The position numbers were made by a program, and so were the translations under genes. A DNA stretch of 64,000 nt from Apostichopus japonicus (Eukaryota; Echinodermata; Holothuroidea; Aspidochirotida; Stichopodidae). Shown here one piece after another: positions 63,401 through 64,000 of the stretch. The stretch covers positions 24,721,166 through 24,785,165 of the forward strand of contig NC_092579.1 in the NCBI RefSeq assembly GCF_037975245.1, written 5' to 3'. Position 1 is the stretch's first letter. Each line of letters starts with the position of its first letter. Under the pieces are notes generated by a model that saw only the letters and a list, made by a program, of their open reading frames with translations, ran no database searches and was not told where the DNA came from.

Positions 63401-64000
63401 TAATCGAATGTGCGGTACCGATCAATCGAATGTGCGGTATCGATCAATCGAATGTGCGGTACCGATAAATAGAATGTGCGTTGCCGATCAATCGAATATG
63501 CGGTACCGATTAATCGAATGTGCGGTACCTATCAATCGAATGTGCGGTACCGATCATTGGAATGTGCGTTGCCGATCAATCGAATGTCCGGTACCGATAA
63601 AGCAAATGTGCGTTACCGATAAAACGAATGTGCAGTACCGATCAATCGAATGTTCGGTACCGATAAATCGAATGTGCGTTACCAATTAATCGATTGAGCG
63701 GTACCGATCAATCGATTGTGCGATACCGATCAATCGAATATGCGTTACCGATCAATCGAATGTGCGGTACCGATTAATCGAATGTGCGGTACCGATAAAT
63801 AGAATGTGCAGCACCGATCAATCGAATGTTCGGCACCGATAAATCGAATGTGCGTTACCGATTAATCGATTGATTAACCGATAAATAGAATGTGCTGTAC
63901 CGATCAATCGATTGTGCGGTATGGATCAATCGAATGTGCGTTACCAATTAATCGATTTTGTGGTACCGATCAATCGATTGTGCGGTACCGATCAATCGAA
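57431..64000 (+). repeat. 22-bp satellite with 1,054- and 2,988-bp higher-order units
   Basis: The run at 58592-59180 recurs at 59646-60235 (shift 1,054 bp). About 59440-61000 recurs at 62430-63990 (shift 2,988 bp). About 57820-58160 recurs at 61940-62290 (shift 4,130 bp), and this becomes 4,042 bp by 58592/62634, a difference of four monomers. A ~362-bp local copy marked by GTGGGGGACTGATAAATCG lies near 61371 and 61733. The right end of the window is still inside the array. No gene is seen. Confidence 0.93.

Noticed and set aside
1-64000. Possible CRISPR array because of short regular repeats
   Set aside because: The repeats are contiguous with no unique spacers, vary continuously, and are interrupted by LINEs and an intron-bearing transposon. 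This is eukaryotic satellite DNA.
1-64000. Telomeric or rDNA repeat
   Set aside because: The monomer bears no resemblance to telomere motifs, and no rRNA sequence was recognised anywhere in the window.

Overview
The window is almost entirely one eukaryotic tandem-repeat (satellite) array. The unit is 22 bp. Its consensus contains ATCAATCGAATGTGCGG and the palindrome GGTACC, and it recurs head to tail on the + strand from base 1 to base 64000. I estimate about 2,600-2,700 monomers, from array length divided by 22. I saw no inverted block. Only four non-satellite stretches interrupt it: two copies of a ~160-bp relic (2671-2830 and 3292-3451), a ~1.9-kb pair of LINE fragments (about 3961-5847), and a 2,962-bp DNA transposon (52827-55788). 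The organism is an animal: jockey/CR1/L2-type LINEs, a GTATGT/TTACTTAG-type intron and a large satellite all point there. The LINE 3' end with TTATTATTA repeats suggests a marine invertebrate or other non-mammalian metazoan, at low confidence. Nothing here is bacterial or viral, and I see no intact cellular gene, tRNA, rRNA or CRISPR array.

Layout. 1-2410 is divergent satellite with short higher-order periods (457 and 286 bp). 2411-3652 is a 621-bp block present twice, each copy carrying a short LINE-like relic. 3653-3960 is satellite. 3961-5847 holds two 5'-truncated LINE 3' ends on the - strand, joined tail to internal break. 5848-20830 is satellite of increasing order, with modules re-used at shifts of 110, 501, 548, 2947 and 4358 bp. 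20830-25543 is a clean tandem duplication of 2,357 bp. Sequence at 17.6-20.0 kb recurs at 24.6-27.0 kb, shifted by 7,001 bp. 26981-35736 is a three-level higher-order repeat: ~2.2-kb units A and B arranged A-B-A-B (dimer 4,421-4,443 bp), each with an internal 923-bp duplication. 35737-41194 is a mosaic of modules seen elsewhere. 41195-52245 is a tandem duplication of ~5.53 kb whose copies differ mostly by whole 22-bp monomers. 52246-52824 is satellite up to the transposon. 55791-64000 is satellite with 1,054- and 2,988-bp higher-order periods.

The transposon at 52827-55788 has 24-bp terminal inverted repeats beginning CACTC/CACGC and a TA target-site duplication. Paralogous satellite copies give an exact empty site. 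It carries many subterminal AACACY/GTGTT motifs, a ~165-bp internal tandem repeat, a second related terminus with no partner, and a broken two-exon gene on the - strand. No transposase is visible, so it looks non-autonomous.

Nearly all long open frames in the satellite arise because the consensus monomer has no stop codon. Three monomers (66 bp) read as a 22-residue peptide repeat in each + frame, and similarly on the - strand. I do not call these genes. The biological interest lies in the array's nested duplication structure and in how the mobile elements date it. I found no credible novel protein system.
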